DNA of 64,000 nt, taken from contig JAUXRI010000107.1 in the NCBI GenBank assembly GCA_030681895.1, positions 30,167-94,166 on the forward strand, in the 5' to 3' direction. Positions 41,123 through 49,973 of this stretch are shown piece after piece; position 1 is the stretch's first letter, and each line of letters begins with the position of its first letter. The notes below the pieces were generated by a model, which worked only from the letters and a program-made list of their open reading frames with translations, was not told the origin of the DNA and did no database searches. Made by a program: the position numbers and the translations under genes. Source of the DNA: Myxococcales bacterium. GTDB lineage: Bacteria; Myxococcota; Myxococcia; Myxococcales; Myxococcaceae.

Positions 41123-42835
41123 ATGACGACGATTCGGCTTCTGGCGGTCGCGGCGATGGGCCTGGCGGTGCAGGCCTGCAACTGTGGGTCGGGCATGCAG
41201 CAGATGACGGGCGGCGGGAGCGCTGGTGGGCAGTCGAACTCCAACGGAGGCGGACGCGCGGGTGGGTCCGCGGCTGGAGGTGGCTCGACTGCGGGCGGCT
41301 CGACTGCGGGCGGCTCGACGGCTGGCGGTGCCGCGGGTGGCTCCATGGCTGGCGGTGCCGCGGGTGGCTCGACGGCTGGTGGAGCTGCGGGTGGCTCGAC
41401 GGCTGGTGGCGCTGCGGGCGGGTCGACGGCTGGTGGTGCTGCGGGTGGCTCGACGGCTGGCGGCTCCGCGGGCGGTCTGACCGACGGAGGCGTCGACATC
41501 GGCTGTGCGGTCGTTCTCCCGATTCGGCACGACGCCGGCACGATGGATGGCTTCTGCTCAACCCCGCTCCTTGTCGGCACGCTGCCAGCGCTCGTCTACG
41601 GAGACACCCGCACGGGCTTCGACACCCAGACCACTTGCGGGCTCGGCATCGCAGGCTCAGGCGAACGGAACTACCGCATCACCGTTCCGACGGCTGGTGA
41701 GCTCACCATCGACTTGACCAACCTGAGCTTCGACGCCGGCTTCAAACCAGTCATCGGTGTGTATACGAATTGCCAATTCAACTCGGGCTACCCGCGCGGC
41801 TGTCTGCCTTCCCATCCTTCGCTCCAGGTCACCCACCTCGTCATGCCTGCCCTCGATGCAGGGAGCTACATCGTCGCGGTCGACGGCTTCGATGGCACCA
41901 GCGGAGACTTCTCGCTCTCGATGTGTCTGCGGCAGACCCGGGTCAGCGCCGCAGGAGACACCTGCGCCAACCCCGTTCCCCTGGCATTCACCGGCCAGAG
42001 CGCCTTCCTCGAGGGAAACACCCTGGGAATGAACGACGACGTCGCCTTCGTTCGCGATGACGGAGTCCCCTGCCTCGGAGAGATCGACCGCACCTTCTCA
42101 TTGGACCTGCCAGACGCGGGGCCGGGCACCGTCTGGGACGTGCACGCGCGCGCGTGGCCGCTGACCGACGAGTCCTTCGACCCGTTCCTGGTGTTCATCG
42201 ACTCGTGCACTGACGCGGGGATCGTCGACGCCGGCGTCATCGCCTGTGGCACGGGAATGGGGGGCTCCCCGTCGGGGCATCCGTTCACCGCGAGCCTCAA
42301 CCACCACCTCGGCGCAGGCCGACACTTCCTCTCGTTGCAGGCCGCCGCTGCCATTCAGGGTCGCCCCGAGGCCAGCTTCGCGCTCGAGGTCGAGTACGCG
42401 CGGGTCGGCTCGGTGTCGAATGACCTCTGCAGCGCGTCGTCGCCTGCCCTGCAGCCGAACACGAGCTACGCCGGCACGCTCCTCGGCGCGACGAATCAGC
42501 TCGATCAGCCGGTCTGCGCTGACCTGAGTGGACAGAACGGCGCGGGCGCCGAGGTCTTCTATCGCTACATCGCGACTGCCACTGGCATGGCCACCTTCGA
42601 GCTCCAGCCCGAGCTCGGCACGAGCTTCTATCTCGGCGTGTTCTCGGCCTGTGCGGCGAGCAGCTGCCTCACCATGCAGAACGCCAACGGCGTGCAGGGA
42701 GAGACGCGCACCACGCTTCCCGTCGTCCAGGGCACCACGTACTTCCTGATGGTCGAGGAGTACGACGTCGGCTCAACGCCTGCGACCATCGCGCTCGGCA
42801 ATCGCGGCGCGTTTGGCATACGCGTCACCCAGTGA
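41123..42835 (+). CDS. Lipoprotein with GGSTAGGAA linker and PPC-like domains
   Basis: This 570-residue lipoprotein has lipobox VQAC. A long low-complexity linker of GGSTAGGAA-type 9-residue repeats covers about residues 32-120. Three related beta-sandwich units of about 140 residues follow, each with a pattern like YRITVPTAGELTIDL then GVYTNC or equivalent. These recall bacterial pre-peptidase C-terminal (PPC) domains that bind substrates or help export. It is probably exposed at the surface or in the periplasm. The following gene starts 26 bp downstream, so the two lie in one operon. Confidence 0.75.
   Translation: MTTIRLLAVAAMGLAVQACNCGSGMQQMTGGGSAGGQSNSNGGGRAGGSAAGGGSTAGGSTAGGSTAGGAAGGSMAGGAAGGSTAGGAAGGSTAGGAAGGSTAGGAAGGSTAGGSAGGLTDGGVDIGCAVVLPIRHDAGTMDGFCSTPLLVGTLPALVYGDTRTGFDTQTTCGLGIAGSGERNYRITVPTAGELTIDLTNLSFDAGFKPVIGVYTNCQFNSGYPRGCLPSHPSLQVTHLVMPALDAGSYIVAVDGFDGTSGDFSLSMCLRQTRVSAAGDTCANPVPLAFTGQSAFLEGNTLGMNDDVAFVRDDGVPCLGEIDRTFSLDLPDAGPGTVWDVHARAWPLTDESFDPFLVFIDSCTDAGIVDAGVIACGTGMGGSPSGHPFTASLNHHLGAGRHFLSLQAAAAIQGRPEASFALEVEYARVGSVSNDLCSASSPALQPNTSYAGTLLGATNQLDQPVCADLSGQNGAGAEVFYRYIATATGMATFELQPELGTSFYLGVFSACAASSCLTMQNANGVQGETRTTLPVVQGTTYFLMVEEYDVGSTPATIALGNRGAFGIRVTQ
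41278..41478 (+). repeat. 27-bp tandem repeat encoding GGSTAGGAA
   Basis: About seven imperfect copies of a 27-bp unit code for Gly-Gly-Ser-Thr-Ala-Gly-Gly-Ala-Ala. The copies vary mainly at third positions, and one reads GGSMAGGAA. It is the flexible linker of the lipoprotein. Confidence 0.85.
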
Positions 42836-42861
42836 CCGCACGCACGCCAGGAGTCCCTCTC

Positions 42862-44316
42862 ATGCGCCTTCTCCATCTCGCTCTCGTCGTCGTGGCTCTC
42901 GCACTCGTGGCCTGCAGCGACAGTGAGGGTCAAGGGCCTCAAGGCCCACAAGGGCCGGAGGGACCACAGGGTCCTGCCGGTCCTCAAGGGCTGACCGGGC
43001 TCGCGGGCGCCGTTGGTCCTGCTGGCCCCGAAGGCGTCGCGGGTTCGGCCGGGGCGGTCGGTCCCGTCGGCCCTGCAGGGCCCGTTGGTCCTCAGGGGCC
43101 CGAGGGCCGCGTGTTGGTGCTCGACGGAGGCATCGTCACCGGGCCCGCTGGCCCCGCAGGCGCCTCAGTCGCCGTGACGAGGGTCGACGCCGGTGACCCA
43201 CGCTGTCCCGCTGGTGGCGCGGCGCTCGCCTCGACCGAAGACGGCGGACTGGTCGTGGTGTGCAACGGCTTGCCTGGTCTCCCCGGCGTCGCAGGGCCTG
43301 TTGGTTCCGCCGGGCCGGCCGGGTCGGTCGGCCCTGCCGGGCCTCAAGGCCTCGTCGGCCCGAGCGGGCAGGCTGGTGCGCAGGGCAATGCGGGGCCGCC
43401 GGGACCTGCAGGACCGATCGGTCCGCCCGGGCTGCAGGGCATCGCCGGGTCCGTCGGCCCAGTGGGACCCATCGGACCCATTGGCTTGACCGGCCCGCAG
43501 GGATCCGCTGGCGCCGTGGGAGCGCCCGGCCCTCAAGGTCCGCCCGGCGGTTCGGTGACCGGAGCCTCGGAAGCGCCCGGTCTCAACTGCACGCATGGCG
43601 GTGCCCGCTACACGACCGGTGCTGGCGTCACGACCTACGTGTGCAACGGCGCGCCTGGCCCCGCGACCATCGCCGGCTCACGCCCTTTCGGGCCGTGCGT
43701 GTGGACAGGCTCGTCGCTCAACTGCCCTGGCTCGTGCGTGTGGAGCACCACCACAGGCGAGGTCACCTGCGACACGGCCGCCGTCACGGGCTGCGGTGTG
43801 TTTGCATTCGGCCAGGGGAACTTCTGCGGGGGCAGTCTCGGCACCTACGCCTGCTACCTCTCGTGCATCGACTCGAGCAAAGCAGGTTGGGCCTTCGGCG
43901 ACGCGGTCGGCTCGAAGCTCATCAGCATTCCGTCTGCCAGCAGACCCGGCAACAGCGGCCGACTGAGCGTCGCGCTGCGGCACTCCAACGCGCTGGTCTG
44001 CACCTACCTGGCCTCGGCGACCTTCACGCTTCCCCTCACGCTCTACCTCTACAAAGGAGGCGCCGGGGAGGCGTCGCTGGTGTTGTGGAAGGGCGCCGTG
44101 CGGACCAACGGCGGGCTGAGCGGGTCGCGCGACTTCATCGACCTGCCGGCCATCGGGGGGACCGCGACGGTCACTCCTGGCACGTCCTATTCGCTCTGGC
44201 TCTCGGCCGGCCCCATCTCGGGGAGCACCACCGCGAACTGTTACCTGGCCCGGAGCTCAGCCGAGACGGTCGACGGCTTCATGATCAGCTACACCGAGGT
44301 CTCAGGCAGCCTCTGA
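42862..44316 (+). CDS. Collagen-like lipoprotein
   Basis: This 484-residue protein starts at the ATG at 42862 (AGGAG nine bases upstream). Its lipobox is LVAC. Two Gly-X-Y triplet regions of bacterial collagen type follow: about residues 22-90 (GPQGPQGPEGPQGPAGPQG) and about 150-245 (GPAGPIGPPGLQG). They are separated by a short non-collagen segment. A globular C-terminal domain (about 290-484) contains six or more cysteines (for example GCGVFAFGQGNFCGG). Bacterial collagens form triple helices used as stalks. The globular end probably binds a surface ligand (inference). Confidence 0.85.
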   Translation: MRLLHLALVVVALALVACSDSEGQGPQGPQGPEGPQGPAGPQGLTGLAGAVGPAGPEGVAGSAGAVGPVGPAGPVGPQGPEGRVLVLDGGIVTGPAGPAGASVAVTRVDAGDPRCPAGGAALASTEDGGLVVVCNGLPGLPGVAGPVGSAGPAGSVGPAGPQGLVGPSGQAGAQGNAGPPGPAGPIGPPGLQGIAGSVGPVGPIGPIGLTGPQGSAGAVGAPGPQGPPGGSVTGASEAPGLNCTHGGARYTTGAGVTTYVCNGAPGPATIAGSRPFGPCVWTGSSLNCPGSCVWSTTTGEVTCDTAAVTGCGVFAFGQGNFCGGSLGTYACYLSCIDSSKAGWAFGDAVGSKLISIPSASRPGNSGRLSVALRHSNALVCTYLASATFTLPLTLYLYKGGAGEASLVLWKGAVRTNGGLSGSRDFIDLPAIGGTATVTPGTSYSLWLSAGPISGSTTANCYLARSSAETVDGFMISYTEVSGSL

Positions 44317-44341
44317 CGTCCGCTTCCAGCAGGAGGGCCTG

Positions 44342-44397
44342 CGACGACCACGAGCAGCGCATCACCGAGCTCGAGAACCGCGCGCCTCACTGAAGTC
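44342..44397 (+). repeat. 56-bp direct repeat, copy B (orphan gene tail)
   Basis: This near-copy of 40933-40988 starts 25 bp after the collagen-like gene stop. It would encode DDHEQRITELENRAPH plus a stop, but has no upstream body. It is the remnant of a second coiled-coil gene copy or of a duplication junction. Confidence 0.8.
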
Positions 44398-44435
44398 TGT
44401 GCCTCACCTCGGCGTTCGCGCTAATCGGCTGTCGC

Positions 44436-45131
44436 ATGGGCGCTCAATGGAAGCACAAGGGCCGTGAGGCCAACTCGAAGGCGAAGGCGAAGCTGATCAG
44501 CAAGGCCGCGAAGGAAGTGCTCATCGCGGCGAAAGGTGGCGCCGACCCTTCGACGAACGCGCGCCTTCGCATCGCGGTCGAGTACGCGAAGAGCGTCAAC
44601 ATGACGAAGGACACGCTCGAGCGCGTCATCAAGAAGGGCGCCGGGCTGCTCGACGAGACGGTCAACTACGAGAGCGTGACGTACGAGGGCTTCGGCCCGC
44701 ACCGCGTGCCCGTCATCGTCGAGTGCCTCACTGACAACCGCACCCGCACCGCGGCCAACGTCAGAGGCGCCTTCAGGCTCGGGCAGATTGCCGCCACCGG
44801 CGCCGTCACGTGGGACTTCGACCACCTCGGCTCCATCGACGCGACCGGACCTGCCGGCGCCGACGCCGAGACCGCCGCCATCGAAGCCGGCGCCCAGGAT
44901 CTCGAGCCCGGAGACGAAGGAGTCACCCATTTCTACACGGCGCCGTCCGACCTCGACACGGTCCGCAAGGCGCTCGAGGCGGCCAACTGGAAGGTGAAGT
45001 CGGCCGCGCTGGTGTGGCGGGCGAAGAACCCGGTGACGGTGGCGCCAGAGCACCGCGCCGAGGTCGACGCGTTTCTCGAGGAGCTGGATGAAGACGATGA
45101 CGTGCAGACGTTGTTCGTCGGCATGAAGTGA
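44436..45131 (+). CDS. YebC/PmpR family (TACO1-like) protein
   Basis: This 231-residue protein begins with MGAQWKHKGREANSKAKAK, related to the MGRxWxNI start of E. coli YeeN and YebC. It has the family core YEGFGPHRVPVIVECLTDNR with TAANVRG, and ends with DEDDDVQTLF. YebC proteins were long annotated as transcriptional regulators. More recent work links the family to mitochondrial and bacterial translation of proline-rich stretches (TACO1). The large number of Gly/Pro-rich proteins in this window makes that link attractive but unproven. Confidence 0.9.
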   Translation: MGAQWKHKGREANSKAKAKLISKAAKEVLIAAKGGADPSTNARLRIAVEYAKSVNMTKDTLERVIKKGAGLLDETVNYESVTYEGFGPHRVPVIVECLTDNRTRTAANVRGAFRLGQIAATGAVTWDFDHLGSIDATGPAGADAETAAIEAGAQDLEPGDEGVTHFYTAPSDLDTVRKALEAANWKVKSAALVWRAKNPVTVAPEHRAEVDAFLEELDEDDDVQTLFVGMK

Positions 45132-45221
45132 CCGCCTCGACGCCGCGCAACGACGAGGTTGCGCGCGTTGGCGACCCCGGAGCTGGCGTGCGTGCGAGGG
45201 CCACCACGGCCAGCGCGAAGC

Positions 45222-46115
45222 TCAGGGAGCGATGGACGTCTGGAAGAGCTTCGACTCGCTCGCGGTCACCTTCACGGGGAACGGACCCGCCTGAATCGTG
45301 GTGGCGTTCACCGTGTTGAAGAAGAGCGACGCCGTGCCCGCAGGCAACGACGCGAAGACCGCCGGAGGAATCGTCGCGGTGCCCGCTGCGGCCGGGTACT
45401 CACAGGTGACCTGCTCCGAGCCGGCGAGCAGCTCGATGGCCACCGTGCCCGCGCCGCCGCTCCAGGTCATCGTGAGGCCCGCCGCCTTCGAGATCGCCGG
45501 GCAGGTGCTCTGCGCGCAGATCGGCGCCGTGAGCGTGGCTCCCGACGGTGCGGTCACCTGCGCCGTGAACGCTGGCACCGTCGCGCCGGTGGTCGACACG
45601 CCGATGGTCCCTCCCGGAATGAAGACCGCGCCCGAGATCGACGCCTGGTAGCCCAGCTCCATGGGCATGAGCGTCACGCCTCCGTCTGCCAGCCCGCTCA
45701 GGGTCACCACGCCCGCGCCGACGCGCCCACCATCGGGAGGCATGCCTGCATCGGCCGCCCGCGCGCAGTTCGAGATGGTGCACGAGCCGACCGTCGTTCG
45801 GGTGCAATCAGGGATGCCCGCAGGGATCTCGAAGAAGTTCGCGAGCACGAAGCCGGAGCGGAACGACTGCCCGGCCACCTCGAGCGTCGACTGGCTGATG
45901 GCGACCGAGCCAATCCGGAGCGGGGCTGATGACGAGCCACCAGCTGCGCCTCCCGCTGACGACGAACCACCAGCGGCTCCGCCCGCTGACGACGAACCAC
46001 CAGCGGCTCCGCCCGCCGACGCCGAACCACCAGCCGACGACGAGCCGCCATCGGCGCCCATCGTCATGGGACTGCACCCTGCTGCGACCAGCGCGACCAC
46101 GATCAGCTTCTTCAT
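45222..46115 (-). CDS. Lipoprotein with GGSSSAGGAA linker
   Basis: This 297-residue lipoprotein starts at the ATG at 46115 with GGAGGACAC upstream. Its lipobox is AAGC and its linker repeats GGSSSAGGAA (about residues 24-63). One beta-rich domain of about 230 residues follows, with six or more cysteines (PDCTRTTVGSCTISNC, PICAQSTCP). The domain resembles others in this window that are read as surface beta-sandwiches, but no family was recognised. The 284 bp upstream (46116-46399) hold no clear gene. Confidence 0.72.
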   Translation of the reverse strand: MKKLIVVALVAAGCSPMTMGADGGSSSAGGSASAGGAAGGSSSAGGAAGGSSSAGGAAGGSSSAPLRIGSVAISQSTLEVAGQSFRSGFVLANFFEIPAGIPDCTRTTVGSCTISNCARAADAGMPPDGGRVGAGVVTLSGLADGGVTLMPMELGYQASISGAVFIPGGTIGVSTTGATVPAFTAQVTAPSGATLTAPICAQSTCPAISKAAGLTMTWSGGAGTVAIELLAGSEQVTCEYPAAAGTATIPPAVFASLPAGTASLFFNTVNATTIQAGPFPVKVTASESKLFQTSIAP

Positions 46116-46399
46116 TCGATGTGTCCTCCCCGAGAACGGCGTCTGCGGCGCGCCGAGTGCCAATTGCGCGCCAGCGGCTCACGTCGTGCTTTCGGGGGAG
46201 TTCGGAGGACGTCGGGGCGTGCGTCGAGTTCACCTGACACCGACGCCATGACATCGGCGCCCGTCGCGTCACGCAGCCGCGTCCGCATCGCCGATGGCGA
46301 CTCCGGGCGTTCGGCGATCTGCCACCACGTCGTGAAGAAGACGCAGTCAGAGCCGGGTGCAGGGCTGACATCACGCGCGGCCGGGGCCGGGGGCGGGCT

Positions 46400-46936
46400 T
46401 CACGCAACGATGCGTCGTGCGTCTTCACCTTCGAGCCGTCGCGCCAGCAGCGCCAGCGCCGGCATCGCCACCGCCCAGCACACGCCGATGGTGACCAGAC
46501 TCCGCCAGCCGTCGAGCTCGAGCGCGCCAAGCCGGCCGCCTCCCGCGTAGCTCAGCGGGCCCACCACCGCCCCGATGACGGCCGCGAGCGGCAACCGCGT
46601 CTGCAACCACTCCAACGAGTGCCCACGCATCATCGCGCAGGCGAAGACGGGCCAGAGCGAGAGCAACCACGCAGGAGGCAGCACCGTCGCCTGCATCGCG
46701 CGCAGGCCTCCGACGTGTTGATTCACCAGCTCGAGGCCCAGCCCCAGGGCCAGCGCGACAGCGCCACGCACCAGCTCCCGGCGAACCGCGTCGGACGCCG
46801 CGACGTGAATGGCGAAGACGAGCGCGTTGGCGGCCGCCCCGACGAGGTGCCACGGCGTGCTCGCCAGCAGCGCTGCAGCGAACCACGCGCCCTGCATGCC
46901 GGCGACGTGGAGCCACTTGCGTGCAGCCGGGCTCAC
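46400..46936 (-). CDS. DUF2878-like membrane protein
   Basis: This 178-residue protein has about five or six hydrophobic helices (AWFAAALLASTPWHLVGAAA, AVALALGLGLELVNQHVGGL, PPAWLLSLWPVFACAMM and others). The motif PPAWLLSLWPVFA, with ELVNQHVGG before it, fits the DUF2878 family of uncharacterised inner-membrane proteins. It starts at a GTG overlapping the stop of the upstream gene (GTGA), so it is translationally coupled. Confidence 0.75.
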   Translation of the reverse strand: MSPAARKWLHVAGMQGAWFAAALLASTPWHLVGAAANALVFAIHVAASDAVRRELVRGAVALALGLGLELVNQHVGGLRAMQATVLPPAWLLSLWPVFACAMMRGHSLEWLQTRLPLAAVIGAVVGPLSYAGGGRLGALELDGWRSLVTIGVCWAVAMPALALLARRLEGEDARRIVA

Positions 46937-47178
46937 TCCTTCTTCTTCAGCTTCGGCTCGTTCTCTTTGATGAAGGCGCGAATGTCGTCAGCCATGTCGA
47001 GCAGCTTGATCCACTGCTCCTGGTAGAACGTGATGGGGAAGCGGCCCATGCCGTACACGCTGACGCCGCCCTTCTCGGAGACCTTCATCGAGACGCCCTT
47101 CGCGCCGCGGGTCTTGAGCGCTTCGTTCTCGGCCTTCAGCTTCTCCAGCTCTGCGCGCAGTTCGTCTTCAGTGCTCAT
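46933..47178 (-). CDS. Small protein with coiled-coil N-terminus
   Basis: This 81-residue protein has a short heptad region (LRAELEKLKAENEALKTRG). A conserved-looking beta segment, KGGVSVYGMGRFPITFY, follows, and then a C-terminal helix ending in Lys-rich KLKKKE. Similar small proteins of unknown function are widespread. Its stop overlaps the start of the DUF2878-like gene, suggesting one operon with the phosphoesterase upstream. Confidence 0.75.
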   Translation of the reverse strand: MSTEDELRAELEKLKAENEALKTRGAKGVSMKVSEKGGVSVYGMGRFPITFYQEQWIKLLDMADDIRAFIKENEPKLKKKE

Positions 47179-47211
47179 GCGCCGAACCGTGCCACGTGCT
47201 TCTGCAGCGCG

Positions 47212-47835
47212 CTACGCCGTCTCGACGTCGATGACGGTGCACGGCAGCTCGCAGTCCGACGTGGTGACGTTGATGACGCGTGTCGCTCCGTGCAGCCACT
47301 CGCCCTTGTCTTCGTGAATGTGCCCGAACAGGTGCACCTTCGGCTTCACACGCGCGAGGTGGCGCAGCAGGTCGTCACAGCCCACGCGTCGGCCGTCCCA
47401 GCACTTGTCGCCCATGCCCGCGGGAGGCCCATGCGTCACCAGCACGTCGACGCCCTCGGGAATCAACTTCCACTTCGCGTCGATGTCGGGCCCGCGTCGC
47501 AGGTTGAAGGCCCAGTCGTGAAACCACGGCTGCCACGGGCTGCCCCAGACGCGCACGCCGTCGATGACGACCGCTTCGTCTTCCAGGTACGTCAGGCCCT
47601 CGAACAGTGCGCGCGCCTCGGCCGGCTTCTCCTGCACGAAGAAGTCGTGATTGCCCGCGATGACGACCTTGTGCCGGTGCGGCAACGAGCGGAGCCACCT
47701 CGTCATCTCTTCCAGCTGAGGGCGGGTGCCGCGCGGCGTGAGGTCTCCGGCGTGAATCAACACGTCGCCGTCGGGCACCTCGAGCCGGTGGTGCGCGCCG
47801 TGGGTGTCGGCCATCGCGACGAGGCGCAGCGTCAC
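47212..47835 (-). CDS. Calcineurin-like metallophosphoesterase
   Basis: This 207-residue enzyme starts at a GTG at 47835 that overlaps the stop of the gene upstream (GTGA), with GGAG six bases before. Metal-binding motifs are complete: DTHG, HAGDLTPRG, GNHD, THGPPAG and FGHIHE. It resembles the small MPPED-type or YfcE-type phosphoesterases, which hydrolyse phosphomonoesters or phosphodiesters. Its physiological substrate is unknown. The upstream in-frame extension to 47931 is not supported. Confidence 0.88.
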   Translation of the reverse strand: MTLRLVAMADTHGAHHRLEVPDGDVLIHAGDLTPRGTRPQLEEMTRWLRSLPHRHKVVIAGNHDFFVQEKPAEARALFEGLTYLEDEAVVIDGVRVWGSPWQPWFHDWAFNLRRGPDIDAKWKLIPEGVDVLVTHGPPAGMGDKCWDGRRVGCDDLLRHLARVKPKVHLFGHIHEDKGEWLHGATRVINVTTSDCELPCTVIDVETA

Positions 47836-48476
47836 GGAGCGCTCCAGCTCAGCGTCAGTGACAGGGTCGACGGCCCGCTGACGAGCAAGCGGGAGACGCG
47901 CACGTCCTTCGCCTTCGACGCCTCGAGCCACGCGATGAACGAACCGGCGAGCTCGGAGAAGACGACCTCCGACACCAGCGGCCAGTCGCGCAGCTCCCCC
48001 TCCACCGAGGTCGCCGTCTTGTTCACGATGACGAGGTCTCCCACGTCGAAGAAGGTGCGCCAGAAGCGGCTGGCGAGTGAGACGACGGTGGGCGGCGTCG
48101 CGAAGCTCATCGCCGCGCGAAAGAACGCTCCGATGCCCCGCGTCGCCATGACGTGGCCGATGTCCGCGGCCGCGCGGAGGTCACCGTGGTGCTGCGTCTT
48201 CACCAGGTGCTCGATGGCCGAGAAGTACAGCTCCATGGGCAGCCACCCGATAGAGGTGAGGCCCTTCACGTTCGCGAAGCCCTGCAGCGGCGTGGGGAGC
48301 CCCTCGGCCCAGCTCCGCATCGCGTCCGCGCCGTACGTTGCCTCGGCGTGCTCGAGCAGGTGCAGCAGGCCGAAGCCCTTCATGCGCGCGCCGCACGGTC
48401 GAGACGGGTCGACGGGCAGCAGCACCACGCGCTGTGGGTTCAACAGGACTGGGACCCGGCCGGTCAGCCCGCTCAT
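47832..48476 (-). CDS. DUF2378-like protein (myxobacterial paralogue family TIGR02265)
   Basis: This 214-residue soluble protein is read from the ATG at 48476. Its pattern WLPMELYFSAIEHL, then DLRAAADIGH, a P-x2-VVSLASRFWRTFFDVGDL region and a terminal LSW strand fits the DUF2378/TIGR02265 family. That family is expanded in Myxococcus relatives and may share a haem-NO-binding-like fold. No biochemical role is known. The stop overlaps the phosphoesterase start. Confidence 0.6.
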   Translation of the reverse strand: MSGLTGRVPVLLNPQRVVLLPVDPSRPCGARMKGFGLLHLLEHAEATYGADAMRSWAEGLPTPLQGFANVKGLTSIGWLPMELYFSAIEHLVKTQHHGDLRAAADIGHVMATRGIGAFFRAAMSFATPPTVVSLASRFWRTFFDVGDLVIVNKTATSVEGELRDWPLVSEVVFSELAGSFIAWLEASKAKDVRVSRLLVSGPSTLSLTLSWSAP

Positions 48477-48539
48477 GCCGGCATCCTCTCCAGCCGCGTC
48501 ACCCGCTTCAAGGTGGCCCACCAAGCGACCTGCATCGGC

Positions 48540-49919
48540 TCACTTCAGCCCGAGCGCTTCGAGCTTGTAATAGAGCGTGCGCCGGCTGACGCCCAGGAGC
48601 CTCGCGGCGAGCGCGCGGTTGCCCTTCGACTGGTCGAGCGCGTCCTGCACGGCCCCGCGCTCGGCGTCTTTCCGGCGGTCGTCGAGCGACGACGTCCCCG
48701 ATGACGGTGTGCCAGCAGCAGCGGCAGGCGCCTGCGCCGTGGGTGCCCCTGCGCGGCCGAGCTCGCGCTGCACCTCGGTCACGCCCAACGCGTCGCCAGT
48801 CGACAACACCACCAGCCGCTCGAGGAAGTTCTGCAGCTGGCGCACGTTGCCGGGCCACGGCTGCCCACGCAGCAACGCCAACGCGTCGGGTGAGAGCTTC
48901 GCGTTCGGCCGCCCGTGCGTCTTGCCGAGGCTCGCGACGAAGAACATCGCCAGCGCGTCGACGTCTTCCGACCGGTCTCGCAGCGGCGGCAACACGATGG
49001 GGATGACGTTGAGCCGGTAGAAGAGGTCTTCGCGAAAGGTGCCGTCCTTCACCATCTGCTCGAGCCCGCGGTGCGTCGCGGCGACGATACGCACGTCGGC
49101 CTTCAGCGTCTCGGTGCCGCCCACGCGCTCGAACTCGCGCTCCTGCAGCAGGCGCAGCAGCTTCACCTGAATCGGCATCGACAGCTCGCCGACCTCGTCG
49201 AGGAACAGCGTGCCGCCCTTCGCGAGCTCGACGCGGCCGGGCTTGCGGTTGACGGCCCCGGTGAAGGCGCCCTTCTCGTAGCCGAACAGCTCCGACTCGA
49301 AGAGCGTGTCGGGAATCGCGCCGCCGGTGAGCCGCACGAAGGGCTCCTTCGCGCGGGAGGAGCGGGTGTGAATCGCGCGCGCGGCGAGCTCCTTGCCGGT
49401 GCCCGTCTCGCCGAGGATGAGGACGGTGGCGCTGCTCTGCGCGGCGCGGCCGATGAGCTCCTTCGCGGCGTCGAGGGCCTTCGAGGCGCCCACCATGCCG
49501 TCGGAGCCGCTGAACTCCTGCACGGGCGGAGCTTCACGCGGCGCCTTCGAGAGGCCGAGCGCCTTGCGCGCGCAGTACAGCACTTCGTCTTTCGCGAACG
49601 GCTTGAGCACGAAGTCGACGGCGCCGGCCTTCATCGCGTCGACGGCCATCGAGACGGTGCCGTGCGCCGTCAGCAGCACCACCGGCACCTCGGGCATCAG
49701 CCGCTTCAAGGTCGCCAGGAGCTGAAACCCATCCATCCCCGGCATGCGCACGTCGGACATGACGAGGTCGAACGGGCGCTTCTCGAGCGTGGCGAGCGCG
49801 ACCTGGGCGTTGGGCACGAAGGTGGCCTCGAAGCCGTCCTGCTTGAGGAGCGCCGCGAGGACACTGCCGACCGCGACATCGTCGTCCACCACCAGCACGC
49901 TGGCCTGTGACTCTGACAT
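48540..49919 (-). CDS. NtrC-type sigma-54-dependent response regulator
   Basis: This 459-residue protein has a receiver domain with phospho-acceptor D56 in [11 protein letters not shown] and acidic pocket VVDDD. The AAA+ domain has Walker A GETGTGKE, the sigma-54 contact loop [15 protein letters not shown] and an arginine-finger [11 protein letters not shown]. The Fis-type helix-turn-helix is at the C-terminus ([27 protein letters not shown] is the last part). It activates RpoN promoters. The histidine kinase at 53275-54762 is the nearest candidate partner, separated by two genes. Confidence 0.93.
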   Translation of the reverse strand: MSESQASVLVVDDDVAVGSVLAALLKQDGFEATFVPNAQVALATLEKRPFDLVMSDVRMPGMDGFQLLATLKRLMPEVPVVLLTAHGTVSMAVDAMKAGAVDFVLKPFAKDEVLYCARKALGLSKAPREAPPVQEFSGSDGMVGASKALDAAKELIGRAAQSSATVLILGETGTGKELAARAIHTRSSRAKEPFVRLTGGAIPDTLFESELFGYEKGAFTGAVNRKPGRVELAKGGTLFLDEVGELSMPIQVKLLRLLQEREFERVGGTETLKADVRIVAATHRGLEQMVKDGTFREDLFYRLNVIPIVLPPLRDRSEDVDALAMFFVASLGKTHGRPNAKLSPDALALLRGQPWPGNVRQLQNFLERLVVLSTGDALGVTEVQRELGRAGAPTAQAPAAAAGTPSSGTSSLDDRRKDAERGAVQDALDQSKGNRALAARLLGVSRRTLYYKLEALGLK

Positions 49920-49973
49920 GCGTGCATCAGAGTGCAGCGGACGGCCGCTGTCGACGCGGAAGGCGGGAGTTCG

